Shown piece after piece: positions 40,436-48,521 of a DNA stretch of 64,000 nucleotides. Positions within the stretch are counted from its first letter, which is position 1, and every line of letters begins with the position of its first letter. The position numbers and the translations under genes are program-made. Source of the DNA: Acidobacteriota bacterium (GTDB lineage Bacteria; Acidobacteriota; Terriglobia; Bryobacterales; UBA6623); NCBI GenBank assembly GCA_016125275.1, contig WGMB01000017.1:124001-188000 (forward strand), read 5' to 3'. The notes under the pieces were generated by a model. That model was given only the letters and a program-made list of their open reading frames with translations, searched no databases and was not told the DNA's origin.

Positions 40436-41284
40436 CTAGCGCAGCGTATACCGCAGCGCCTCTCGGCCGAGCGTCTGGATCAGGGCCACTTGCAGCGCTC
40501 GCTCCCGCGGAGTCTCCCGCGAGATCTCGCACAGTTTGAGGGCGAAGCGGGCGATATTGATGCCGTCGCGCGCGGAGTAGCTCTCGTCGGCCATGTGGGC
40601 GGCCTGCAGAAAGTTCACTACGTAGTCGAGAACCTCGTCGTCGGCAAAAGGCAGGTTCTCCTCGAGAATCGCCCGCTCCTCGTCGTGGTCGGGAAAGTCC
40701 ACCAGAATCTGCGGCTGGAGGCGGGAGTGAATGTACTCCGGCAGCTCGAAGGTCGACGAGTCCTCGTTCATGGTCGCCACCATGCGGAAGTTCTCCTGCG
40801 CGTGGACCTTCACGCCGGCCACGATCGACTCCACATAGCGCCGTGCATCGAGCAGGGGCGCCAGTGAGGCCCAGCTCTTCTCGCTCATGCGGTTGCCCTC
40901 GTCCAGAATCGCCACGCCGCCGGTCAGCATGGCCGTCACCAATGGGCTCGCGACGTAGCGCAGCCGGCCCTCGCCTTCCACGACCGGCGTGATCAGCAAA
41001 TCTTCGGGACGGGTATCCATCGTCGCCTGCAGAATATAGACGTCTCGCCCGAGCTGTTTGGCCGCCGCATAGGCCAGCGTGGTCTTGCCCACCCCGGGCT
41101 TGCCCAGTAGGCGCGGCGTCATCGGCGTGTCGCGCTCGTCGATCGTCAACCAAGCCGCGTGCAACTGGCGCAGCAGCTCGTCCTGGCCGATCCAGCGAAT
41201 GGGCAATTCGTCAGGATGCGCCAGGTGGACAGTGACGCCTTCCAGGTTGACGGTGCGATCGGCATCGGAAAACACGAAGCTCAT
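40436..41284 (-). CDS. MoxR-type AAA+ ATPase
   Basis: 282-aa AAA+ ATPase, AAA_5/MoxR class, which remodels or loads metal centres into partner proteins. Walker A LGKPGVGKTT (61-68), Walker B VAILDEGNR (126-131), sensor 1 MVATMNED, and the arginine finger region YIHSRLQPQILVDFPD. It lacks the extra domains of larger family members. MoxR proteins usually pair with a VWA protein; here the partner is the 642-aa gene 11 bases downstream, with no VWA gene in the unit. The ATG is supported by an adjacent short leader; no clear promoter is seen in the 247-base gap for this strand. Confidence 0.93.
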   Translation of the reverse strand: MSFVFSDADRTVNLEGVTVHLAHPDELPIRWIGQDELLRQLHAAWLTIDERDTPMTPRLLGKPGVGKTTLAYAAAKQLGRDVYILQATMDTRPEDLLITPVVEGEGRLRYVASPLVTAMLTGGVAILDEGNRMSEKSWASLAPLLDARRYVESIVAGVKVHAQENFRMVATMNEDSSTFELPEYIHSRLQPQILVDFPDHDEERAILEENLPFADDEVLDYVVNFLQAAHMADESYSARDGINIARFALKLCEISRETPRERALQVALIQTLGREALRYTLR

Positions 41285-41406
41285 GGTCTTCCTATTCTAG
41301 GGCCCGGGACGGTTGGGCGAACGCCGCAACCCATTGGTAACCGAAGGGCCCGAAACCAAACAGTAAACATCTCAATTCAAGCAACTTACTCCAGCCCCCA
41401 CCCAGG

Positions 41407-41435
41407 TTGACACTCCTGCGGCAGGCTCCTATGAT
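41407..41435 (+). promoter_or_regulatory. Near-consensus sigma-70 promoter upstream of comF
   Basis: TTGACA (41407-41412), spacer of exactly 17 bases, TATGAT (41430-41435). Eleven of twelve bases match the consensus. The expected transcript starts near 41442 and would have a leader of about 90 bases before the comF GTG at 41532. Confidence 0.75.
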
Positions 41436-41453
41436 GATGGGTGAACGGATGAA

Positions 41454-41509
41454 GCGCCTGCGGAGACCGTCTTCGTGCAACAGGCGCGGCCGATGAGGTG
41501 AGAATTCTC
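41454..41509 (+). ncRNA. Candidate structured leader or small RNA before comF
   Basis: Just after the promoter, gcgcctg (41454-41460) and caggcgc (41481-41487) form a 7-bp stem around a 20-base loop. The perfect palindrome gagaattctc (41500-41509) then lies 23 bases before comF. I see no T-tract to mark a terminator and match no riboswitch I can recall. It may be a regulatory 5' leader, a small RNA, or just an untranslated region. Confidence 0.3.
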
Positions 41510-41531
41510 GAGTAGCGTTGCCAGCGCGACT

Positions 41532-42299
41532 GTGACCTCGAAATCGGGTGAGCTGCTCCGCAGCCTGACCCACTCGCTCACCACGGCCTTTTTTCCAGAC
41601 ACCTGCAAGATTTGTGAGCTGCCCCTGGGCGGCTGGTCGTCCGCACCGGTTTGTGCGGCCTGCTGGGACGGCGTCCGTCCGCACGCCGCGGAGAACGCCT
41701 GTACCTGCTGCGGCTTGGCGTTCGCGCGAGCGGAAGCGATCGGGCCCGAAGGGCTCTGCCCGGCCTGTGAGCTGGCGCCGCCGGCTTACGACCGAGCCCT
41801 GAGCCTAGGCCGCTACGAAGGCGAGCTTCGCAGCCTCATCCATCTGCTCAAGTACGAAGGCATGGACGCCCTTGGCAGCGAGCTGGGCCGTCGGCTGGCG
41901 GCTCTCGGTCCGCGCTTGCCGGAGGCGGATGTGGTCACCACGACGCCGCTGCACTGGCGGCGACGCTGGCAGAGGGGCTTCAACCAGTCAGCCTTGGTGG
42001 CTCGGGAAGCGGCCAGGATCTGGAAGCTGCCATTCGAGCCCGGTCTCTTGCGGCGGGTGAAGTCGACCGCGCCGCAGGCCGGCAGGACCCGCGCCGAGCG
42101 GCTCGTCAATGTGCGTGGGGCCTTTCAAGTGAAGAACAAGTCGGCGGCCTCGGGCCGCCGCATCCTTTTGGTGGACGACGTGATGACCACGGGCGCGACC
42201 CTGGACGCTTGCGCTCGAGTTTTGAAACGGGCGGGAGCCCGCAGCGTGGTGGCGGTGACGTTGGCACGCGCGGTACCCGATCGGTTGGAGGTTGGATGA
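41532..42299 (+). CDS. comF: ComF-family phosphoribosyltransferase-like protein
   Basis: ComF proteins are needed for DNA uptake in transformable bacteria and are widespread elsewhere with unclear role. The N-terminal zinc ribbon has CKIC, CAACWDG, CTCCG and CPAC pairs. The C-terminal PRTase domain has VTTTPLHWRRRWQRGFNQS and the PRPP loop RILLVDDVMTTGATLDACA. 255 aa with a GTG start; no strong ribosome site. Directly under the near-consensus promoter. The HNH gene follows after about 50 bases. Confidence 0.93.
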   Translation: MTSKSGELLRSLTHSLTTAFFPDTCKICELPLGGWSSAPVCAACWDGVRPHAAENACTCCGLAFARAEAIGPEGLCPACELAPPAYDRALSLGRYEGELRSLIHLLKYEGMDALGSELGRRLAALGPRLPEADVVTTTPLHWRRRWQRGFNQSALVAREAARIWKLPFEPGLLRRVKSTAPQAGRTRAERLVNVRGAFQVKNKSAASGRRILLVDDVMTTGATLDACARVLKRAGARSVVAVTLARAVPDRLEVG

Positions 42300-42350
42300 G
42301 AGCGTGATCCGGCGCTCGGCCGGACGGAGTGAGAGGGACTCAGGACGACC

Positions 42351-42875
42351 ATGGCAGCGAATCTCCTCAGAAACCCCGTGCTTGTGCTCAACGCAAGTTA
42401 CGAGCCGATTCATGTCTGCGCCGCGCGGCGAGCGCTGGTTTTGTTGTTCAAGGGCCTCGCGGAAGCTCACGAAAACAACCCCGAGCAACTGCGCTCGGCG
42501 ACGCGGGCGATGGCTCTACCCTCGGTGATTCGGCTGCTCGACTACCGCCGCATTCCCCGGCAGACGCGGGCGTTGTCGCGAAAGAACATCCTCATGCGCG
42601 ACCACTACCAGTGCCAGTACTGCGGCAAGAGCTGCGGCGCCGGAGACCTGACGCTCGATCACGTGCTGCCGCGCTCGCGCGGCGGCCCCAGCTCTTGGGA
42701 GAACCTCGTGGCCGCCTGCCGCCGCTGCAACAACCGCAAGGGCGACAGGCTCCCGGAAGAGGCGAACATGCTGCTCAAGCGCCGCCCCAAGCCGTTCACG
42801 CTGCACACCAACCGCAGCTTGATGCGACAGCTCGGCACGCAGCAGGCCTCCTGGCGCAAGTACCTCTTCTACTAG
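42351..42875 (+). CDS. HNH endonuclease
   Basis: 174-aa protein of the small HNH group that is common in free-living bacteria. The zinc Cys pairs CQYCGKSC and CRRCNNRK flank the catalytic LTLDHVLPRSRGG and SWENLVAAC. The N-terminal half (VLVLNASYEPIHVCAARRALVLLFKG) is the usual partner region. Probably a nickase or a host repair nuclease rather than a mobile element: no intron, phage or toxin partner is seen. Downstream of comF on the same transcript. Confidence 0.93.
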   Translation: MAANLLRNPVLVLNASYEPIHVCAARRALVLLFKGLAEAHENNPEQLRSATRAMALPSVIRLLDYRRIPRQTRALSRKNILMRDHYQCQYCGKSCGAGDLTLDHVLPRSRGGPSSWENLVAACRRCNNRKGDRLPEEANMLLKRRPKPFTLHTNRSLMRQLGTQQASWRKYLFY

Positions 42876-42986
42876 CCGGGACCTCGCAATGGATTCGGCC
42901 GAGAGGCCCCGGCGACCGCGCTCCCGGGGCCTCCGTCCTATCCGGCTGCGGTACTCTGTATGTTTCCTTGAGGAGGAACGTATCCC

Positions 42987-43355
42987 GTGTACAAAGGCAT
43001 CGAGCACACCGCCATCGCGAGCCCCGATCCCGAGGCGCTCGGCAACTGGTATGAGAAGGTTCTGGAGTTCCCCGTCGTCCACCGTTACAGCGGTAACGTC
43101 TTCGTGCGCGCGGCGGACGGAACCATGCTCGAGCTGATCCCTTCCGCCGGCGACGCCCTCGACGCCGGCCTGCGCACCCCCGGTCTGCGCCACCTGGCCG
43201 TCTCGGTGGACGACTACGAAGCCGCCATCGAGGACCTGGAGTCCAAGGGCGTCGAGATCTTCGATCACGTCCAGGCCGGCACGAATCGCTTGGCCTTCTT
43301 CCGTGATCCGGACGGCAACATCCTGCACCTGATCCATCGCGAAGTCAGCTTCTAG
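42987..43355 (+). CDS. VOC-family (glyoxalase/dioxygenase fold) protein
   Basis: 122-aa single VOC domain. It begins YKGIEHTAIASPDPEALGNWY and ends FRDPDGNILHLIHRE. H in IEHTAI, H in LRHLAV and E in MLELIP are the probable metal ligands. Enzyme type is unknown: glyoxalase, epimerase and dioxygenase share this fold. The start is GTG at 42987, with AGGAGG ten bases before it. It is separated from the HNH gene by 111 bases. Confidence 0.87.
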   Translation: MYKGIEHTAIASPDPEALGNWYEKVLEFPVVHRYSGNVFVRAADGTMLELIPSAGDALDAGLRTPGLRHLAVSVDDYEAAIEDLESKGVEIFDHVQAGTNRLAFFRDPDGNILHLIHREVSF

Positions 43356-43849
43356 CCGAACCAGCCGGCCGTCGCGGAACCCTGCACTGGGAATCTCCCT
43401 GGAGATGTCCGAGGCCGCGTACTAAGGCCCCTCAGCGATTTCCCCTATAGCGCTTAACCCCGACCAGCGGTTAGCGTTCGTAGGGAAGGAGAAGTCGCAT
43501 TGGCGCAGATCCCGGCCGCCGCCCCGGGCCATGCCAGCCGCCATGTCGCCGTCCAGGTTGGCGCGGGGCTGTTTTCTTCGATTTCGCGGATGACGACGGC
43601 CGACTCGGCGTCGTCATCGTGCCGCTTCCTCGTCCGCCGGTCCGGCGGCGAACTCTCTCCTGGCTTCCTCTTACTATTCCTTCTCCGGACGCGAGTCCTG
43701 GCCCTGCGCGATTTCATTCGGTTTATTGGCGCTATTCCCTCCCCCTCGAGCTGCGCAGCGACCGACGGACCGATCCGCCGGCGTTCAGAGCCAGACCCAC
43801 GCGGCGCCACGATGTCGCCGTGAAGGCGTGGACAACCTGAATCGGAGAC
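43356..43849. other. 494-base gap with an imperfect long hairpin
   Basis: No convincing gene. At 43443-43485 the arms cccctatagcgcttaacc and ggttagcgttcgtaggg pair imperfectly to make a long stem. A GGAAGGAGA follows, and seven to eight bases later a TTG opens a 107-aa frame (43500-43823) of poor composition that matches no family. A small stem ATCTCC/GGAGAT lies at 43393-43406. The gap precedes a GGDEF-EAL gene, but I see no cyclic-di-GMP riboswitch pattern. Confidence 0.4.
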
Positions 43850-46282
43850 TTGATTTTGGAGCTCACACAGAAAAAGGCCGAGACCAGCGCAACTATAGGG
43901 CGTCTTCCGGCCCCCCGGCCGGAGGCCCAGCGCCTGCAGCGCCAGCTCGCGCGCGTCCTAGCCGGTTTGCTGGCAGCTTACGCCGTCGGCCTGCTCGCCC
44001 TCTCCGCGCCGGCCCTCGTCCAGTACTCGATCCTCGCCGCGGTGGCGGCCCTGACCGCCGGCTGGATCTTTTGGAAGAGCCACGACCTTTCGGACAGCGT
44101 CTTCGGCGCCTTGCAGGCCAACGCCGTGCTCGCGTTGTTCCTCACCGACTATCACCTTGACGCCACGGCCGCCACAGGCTTGATCTGCCTCGCCGCGGCC
44201 ACCTTCGGCGTCTCCTCGCCCTGGATGCTGGCGCTGAGCTCCACGGCGGTGGCGGGCTGGCTGATTCGCCCGCCGCTGAGCGCCGAGGCGCCGCATGCGG
44301 CGATTCTGTGGCTTGGCCCGGGCATCACGCTGGCGGCTCTCGGAGTCCACTGGGTGATCGCCGTCAAGTGGCAGCGGCTCGATCTCGAGCGCAGGCAGCT
44401 CACCGAGGAGGTCTCCCGCCTGCAGGCCGAGCTCGAGGACACGCATCAGGCCCGCCTCCTGCGGGCTTCCGAGGCGACGCGCGTCCTGGAGAAGCGCGGT
44501 GAGACCGAAGGGCTTTGGGATTGGGACCTGCGCCAGGACCGCATGGCTTTTTCCCCCCGCTGGGCCAAGATGCTGGGTTACGCCCACGAAGAAATCGGAG
44601 ACTCTCCGGAATCCTGGTTCAACCTCATCCACCCCCACGACCTGGGCCGTACCCTCGACCGCTTGACCGATCACCTCGAGGGACGCGAGCCCACCTTCGA
44701 AGCCGAGCACCGCATTCGCAGCCGTGACGGGGGCTATTGCTGGGTCCTCAACCGCGGCCAGGCCTTGTTCGGCGAAGGCGGCAAGCCAGAGCGCATCCTG
44801 GGCTCCCAAATGCACCTGGGACGCCTGAAGAGCTTCGAATCCAAGCTGCTGCACGACGCCACCCACGACAAGCTGACCGGCCTTCCGAACAGGCACTACC
44901 TGCTCGCACGCCTGCGCGAAGAGATCTCGCGCTGTCACCGCAACCCGAACTACGGGTTCGCTGTGATGTTCATGGACCTGGACGGCTTCAAGGACATCAA
45001 CGACAGCCTCGGGCACATCGCCGGAGACCGCATGCTGAGCCTCGTAGGCCGCCGGCTCAGTGACGCCAAACGCCCCGAGGATACCGTTGCCCGCATGGGC
45101 GGCGACGAGTTCGTGGTCATCGTACGCAACGTCCTCGACGAAGCCGAAGCGCTCGTTCACGCCGGCCGCATCCAAGAGGTCCTCGGCCAGCCCTTCCAGG
45201 TCGGCGAACAGGAGTTGGTCACCGGCACGAGCATCGGCATCGCCTTGTCAGCCTCCAACCTGCACCGCGCAGAGGACCTGCTGCGCAACGCGGACATCGC
45301 CATGTACCACGCGAAGAGCACGCACAAAGGTCAGATCCAGCTCTTCGACGAGGAGATGCATGTGCGCACCCGCCGGTTGTGGAGCCTGCAGAACGACCTG
45401 CGGGGGGCTATCGAACGCGACGAGCTCAAGCTGCTCTACCAACCCTTCATCTCGCTGGACAACAACCGCATCTGCGGAGCCGAAGCGCTGATCCGCTGGG
45501 AGCGTTCGGACGGCGAGTTGGTCTCCCCCTCCGAGTTCATCCCCCTGGCCGAGGAACAGGGACTGATCGGCGCCATCGGCGAGTGGGCTCTCCGCCGGGC
45601 CTGCGAGCAGAACAAGGCTTGGCAGGACGAGGGCCTGCGCCCCATCAAGATCTCCGTCAACCTGTCCACCAAGCAGCTCAGCAATCACGAGTTCGCCTCC
45701 ACGGTCCGCCGGACCCTCACCGAGAGCGGCCTGGACCCGCGCTGGCTGCAGCTGGAGCTCACCGAGAGCGCCCTGATGGGCAGCCTGGACGCCACTCCGG
45801 CCAGCCTGTACAGCCTCTTCTGCATGGACATTCAGTTAGCGATCGACGACTTCGGCACCGGCTACTCCTCGCTGGGCTATCTGCGACGCCTGAAGTTCGA
45901 CACGCTCAAGATCGACAAGTCCTTCGTCGAGGACATCGCCTCCGATCGCCGGGCCGCAGCGCTCGCGCGTTCGATCATCTCGATGGCCCACAGCCTGCGG
46001 ATGACGTCTCTGGCCGAAGGCGTAGAGACGCCCGAACAGCTCGAGCTGTTGCGAGCCTACGGCTGCGGAACCATCCAGGGCTACCTCGCGAGCCGACCGC
46101 TCACCGCGGAGGCTCTCGCGGCGCTGCTGCGCGACGACGTCAATCTGCTGGCCGACTACGAGGCGTCCGAGAGGCCCTCAAAGCGAGGATCTTCGGCCAC
46201 CAACGAACAAGACTTGGTGCGGCGATTCGCCGACCTCGAACGGGAAGCGTTCGAAGAGGGCGCCCGGCAGCCGATGCTCTAG
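43850..46282 (+). CDS. Membrane-bound PAS-GGDEF-EAL cyclic-di-GMP enzyme
   Basis: 810-aa signalling protein. About five membrane helices (35-185) and a short coiled stretch lead to a PAS domain (about 215-325; GLWDWDLRQDRMAFSPRW, HPHDLGRTL). The GGDEF domain is intact (G417-F421, MGGDEFVVI, with DLDGFKDINDSLGH), and the EAL domain is intact (E545-L547 in GAEALIRWE, with IDDFGTGYSSLGYL and SLAEGVETPEQL). Both synthesis and breakdown of cyclic-di-GMP are thus possible, and one may be regulatory. The start is TTG at 43850 with CGGAGA before it; a second TTG two codons on is possible. Confidence 0.93.
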   Translation: MILELTQKKAETSATIGRLPAPRPEAQRLQRQLARVLAGLLAAYAVGLLALSAPALVQYSILAAVAALTAGWIFWKSHDLSDSVFGALQANAVLALFLTDYHLDATAATGLICLAAATFGVSSPWMLALSSTAVAGWLIRPPLSAEAPHAAILWLGPGITLAALGVHWVIAVKWQRLDLERRQLTEEVSRLQAELEDTHQARLLRASEATRVLEKRGETEGLWDWDLRQDRMAFSPRWAKMLGYAHEEIGDSPESWFNLIHPHDLGRTLDRLTDHLEGREPTFEAEHRIRSRDGGYCWVLNRGQALFGEGGKPERILGSQMHLGRLKSFESKLLHDATHDKLTGLPNRHYLLARLREEISRCHRNPNYGFAVMFMDLDGFKDINDSLGHIAGDRMLSLVGRRLSDAKRPEDTVARMGGDEFVVIVRNVLDEAEALVHAGRIQEVLGQPFQVGEQELVTGTSIGIALSASNLHRAEDLLRNADIAMYHAKSTHKGQIQLFDEEMHVRTRRLWSLQNDLRGAIERDELKLLYQPFISLDNNRICGAEALIRWERSDGELVSPSEFIPLAEEQGLIGAIGEWALRRACEQNKAWQDEGLRPIKISVNLSTKQLSNHEFASTVRRTLTESGLDPRWLQLELTESALMGSLDATPASLYSLFCMDIQLAIDDFGTGYSSLGYLRRLKFDTLKIDKSFVEDIASDRRAAALARSIISMAHSLRMTSLAEGVETPEQLELLRAYGCGTIQGYLASRPLTAEALAALLRDDVNLLADYEASERPSKRGSSATNEQDLVRRFADLEREAFEEGARQPML

Positions 46283-46289
46283 CAGCGTC

Positions 46290-46320
46290 CAGTGGCCAGC
46301 CTCTAGCGGGCCGGCCACTG
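46290..46320. terminator. Hairpin between two convergent genes
   Basis: CAGTGGCC at 46290-46297 and GGCCACTG at 46313-46320 form a perfect 8-bp stem, with further partial pairing in the loop. It stands between the GGDEF-EAL gene (stop 46282) and the SMC-like ATPase gene, whose stop codon (46303-46305) lies in the loop. There is no T-tract on either side, so function as a terminator is only likely. Confidence 0.45.
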
Positions 46321-47457
46321 CCACCTGGGTTTGTCCATCTGGGAGAGCCCGGCGACGCGGGTTTGCCCAAACTCCTTCTCGAGCACAATCACTCGCCCGC
46401 CTGCTTCGCCCAACGCCTCGATCAGCGGCCGAGCGTGGGAGACGACCAGCACCTGCGAACGCTCCGCGGCGCGCGCAACCAAGCGGGCCAGGGGCGCTAG
46501 CAAATCGGGGTGCAGGCTGGTCTCCGGCTCGTTGAGCACCAGCAGGGAGGGCGGACGCGGGGTCAGCAGCGCCGCCACCCACAACAGATAGCGCAAGGTT
46601 CCGTCGGAGAGCTCGGAGCCCTTCAGCGGCCGAAGCAGCCCATGCTGGCGCATCTCGGTTTCGAACCAGTCGCCGTTCCCCGCCACGCCGACCGATGAGC
46701 CGGGAAAGGCGTCCGCGACCGATTCATCCAGGGCGGCGGAGTCGCCGATCTCACGGATCGTTTCAATCGCAGCGGCCAGGTCGGAGCCGTCGTCGGCCAG
46801 AACCGGAGTCCTCGTCCCCACTTGCGGCAGCCGCGCGGGGGCGCTTGCGTCGGCTCGCATCTGATCGTAGAAGCGCCATCCGCGCAGGCGTTCGCGCAGC
46901 ATCAGGATCTCCTGCGCTCTCCGCGGATCGGTGCAGTGGGTCATCATGCTGTCAAACGTCGCGAGGTCCTGTTCGGCGACCGCCCAATCGCGGTCCTCGC
47001 GAATGCGCACCACGGATCGGGAACGGTCCGCCAGCACAGCGGACGGCCGCAACACTGGACCGCTCCAGATGACCTCGCGCTTGATCTCGGGGTCTTGGCT
47101 GAAGAAACTGCCGCGCCCCGGCTGACCCAAGTCGATGGCGTAGCCGTAATCGTCGCCGGCAAAACCGATCCGCAGGCTCACCGGGGCCTTGCGTGCCAGC
47201 CCCTGCAGGGGCTGGTCGCCGCGCAGGACCTCTCGGGAGAACGACTCCGGACCGGCCCGTAGGGTGGACGCCAATCCCCCTTCGCGGGCGAGTGACGCCA
47301 CCACGCGCCCCTGCGCTGCGTCTGCCAGCAGCCGCAGCGCCCGGTAGAGGTTCGATTTGCCGCTGCCATTCGGCCCGGTGACCACGGTGAGGGCTTCGAG
47401 CGGAAGGACGAACTCCCGCAGCGAGCGATACCCGGAGACGGCGAGCGTGCGGATCAC
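46303..47457 (-). CDS. SMC-like AAA ATPase (AAA_21 type)
   Basis: 384-aa ATPase with a split ABC/SMC-like head: Walker A VVTGPNGSGKSNLYRAL near the N-terminus, the signature KGSELSDGTLRYLLWVAALL and Walker B SLLVLNEPETSLHPDLL near the C-terminus, with H-loop VVSHAR. Between them lies a short insert rather than a long coiled coil. There is no Toprim domain and no neighbour that would make it a known defence system; it stands alone between convergent and divergent genes. Similar proteins are annotated only as predicted ATPases. The GTG 47457 gives VIRTLAVSGYRSL, the usual start of the group. Confidence 0.88.
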   Translation of the reverse strand: MIRTLAVSGYRSLREFVLPLEALTVVTGPNGSGKSNLYRALRLLADAAQGRVVASLAREGGLASTLRAGPESFSREVLRGDQPLQGLARKAPVSLRIGFAGDDYGYAIDLGQPGRGSFFSQDPEIKREVIWSGPVLRPSAVLADRSRSVVRIREDRDWAVAEQDLATFDSMMTHCTDPRRAQEILMLRERLRGWRFYDQMRADASAPARLPQVGTRTPVLADDGSDLAAAIETIREIGDSAALDESVADAFPGSSVGVAGNGDWFETEMRQHGLLRPLKGSELSDGTLRYLLWVAALLTPRPPSLLVLNEPETSLHPDLLAPLARLVARAAERSQVLVVSHARPLIEALGEAGGRVIVLEKEFGQTRVAGLSQMDKPRWQWPAR

Positions 47458-47553
47458 GCCCCAATATAACGCTGGTAAGATGGGCTTCCTGCGGGCCCGT
47501 TCGCTTCGCCGCAGGCCGGCCTCGACTCCGTCCTCCCGGTCCTTTGTACCTGC

Positions 47554-47931
47554 ATGACTTGGCGCTACTTCTGTGCGGACTTCCTGTGGAACGCCGCTCT
47601 CGGAGCCTTCCTGGGCATGCTCTGTGCATTCGTATTCATCCCGGGATGGCCGGGCGCGGCGGCGATGCTCGCCGGCATGTTCGGCGGAATGCTGCTGGCC
47701 TCGGTGGCGGGCAGCGTGGCGGGGATCTGGCTGGGCGCCTTTGAGGTCATGCTGCCTTCTATGCTCACGGGCATGGCAGCGGGGATGCTGGTGGCCATGC
47801 GAGGCGCCCATGAGGGGGTTTCCGCGGCCCAGGGCGCCGTTCTCGGCGCGGCCTGCGGAGCGGGGTCGATCCTCTACTCGACGGCGTTGAACCTCTGGCT
47901 GAGGGGGAATGTAGCGCGATGGCCTCGATAG
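47554..47931 (+). CDS. Small integral membrane protein
   Basis: 125 aa, almost all in four hydrophobic Gly/Ala/Met-rich helices: LGAFLGMLCAFVFIPGW, AAMLAGMFGGMLLASVAG, LPSMLTGMAAGMLVAMRG and the last near AVLGAACGAGSILY. No family is recognised. The many GxxxG-like patterns suggest tight helix packing or oligomers. It overlaps the next gene by 13 bases, so translation is coupled and a shared function with the methyltransferase is possible. It diverges from the ATPase gene. Confidence 0.75.
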   Translation: MTWRYFCADFLWNAALGAFLGMLCAFVFIPGWPGAAAMLAGMFGGMLLASVAGSVAGIWLGAFEVMLPSMLTGMAAGMLVAMRGAHEGVSAAQGAVLGAACGAGSILYSTALNLWLRGNVARWPR

Positions 47932-48521
47932 CCGAAAGGATCTGGGACCGGGCTTCTGGATCGTATGACAAGTACGGTCGCGGCCCGGAGAAGCGCTGGG
48001 CCGCCGCAAAGCGCGAAGTCTTCGGCGCCATGGGCCCCGGCCGCATTCTGTTCGTGGCGGTGGGGACCGGCCTCGACATCCAGTTCTTCCCGACCGGCCG
48101 AAACATCACCGCGATGGACATCAGCGAGCGGATGATCGCCAAGGCGGTCCCGCGGGCGGCTGCCTACGACGGACAGATTCGGCTGTTGCGCAGCGACGTC
48201 CAGCAGCCCAGCCTGAAACCCGGCGGCTTCGATCAGGTCTTCACCAGTTGCACCTTCTGTTCAGTGCCGGACCCGGTCGAGGGGCTGCGGGCGCTGCGCT
48301 CCTTGCTACGGCCCGGGGGCGAGCTGCGCATGTTCGAGCACACCGGCAGCGGCTGGTTCCCCTTCAACGTGATGCTGAACCTGATGACGCCGCTCAGCCG
48401 CCGCTTCGGCCCGTCCATGAACCGCAATACGACGCGCAACGTCGCGGCCGCCGGATTCGAGATCCTCAGCGTCCGCAACGTCTATCTCGATGTCTTGAAG
48501 GTGATCGTCGCCCGCGCTTAG
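47919..48521 (+). CDS. Class I SAM-dependent methyltransferase
   Basis: 200-aa methyltransferase of the UbiE/Methyltransf_11 type. The AdoMet loop is ILFVAVGTGLDIQFFP, followed by NITAMDISERMI and the post-motif FDQVFTSCTFCSVPDPVEGLRALRSLLRPGG in sequence. The residue after the acid-rich strand is slightly unusual (VAVGTG rather than DxGxG). The end with NVMLNLMTPLSRRFG recalls phospholipid or quinone methyltransferases, and the coupled membrane gene upstream would suit a lipid substrate; this is inference. It ends overlapping the stop of the convergent gene. Confidence 0.9.
   Translation: MASIAERIWDRASGSYDKYGRGPEKRWAAAKREVFGAMGPGRILFVAVGTGLDIQFFPTGRNITAMDISERMIAKAVPRAAAYDGQIRLLRSDVQQPSLKPGGFDQVFTSCTFCSVPDPVEGLRALRSLLRPGGELRMFEHTGSGWFPFNVMLNLMTPLSRRFGPSMNRNTTRNVAAAGFEILSVRNVYLDVLKVIVARA

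Noticed and set aside
42351-42875. HNH gene as part of a mobile intron or restriction system
   Set aside because: No intron structure, methylase, phage or integrase gene lies near; the gene looks chromosomal.
43500-43823. 107-aa frame with a ribosome-site-like sequence before a TTG
   Set aside because: Composition is unlike real proteins of this window and no family is recognised; kept only as part of the gap description.
43356-43849. Possible cyclic-di-GMP riboswitch before the GGDEF-EAL gene
   Set aside because: I did not find the conserved bases of the GEMM motif; only an imperfect stem is present.
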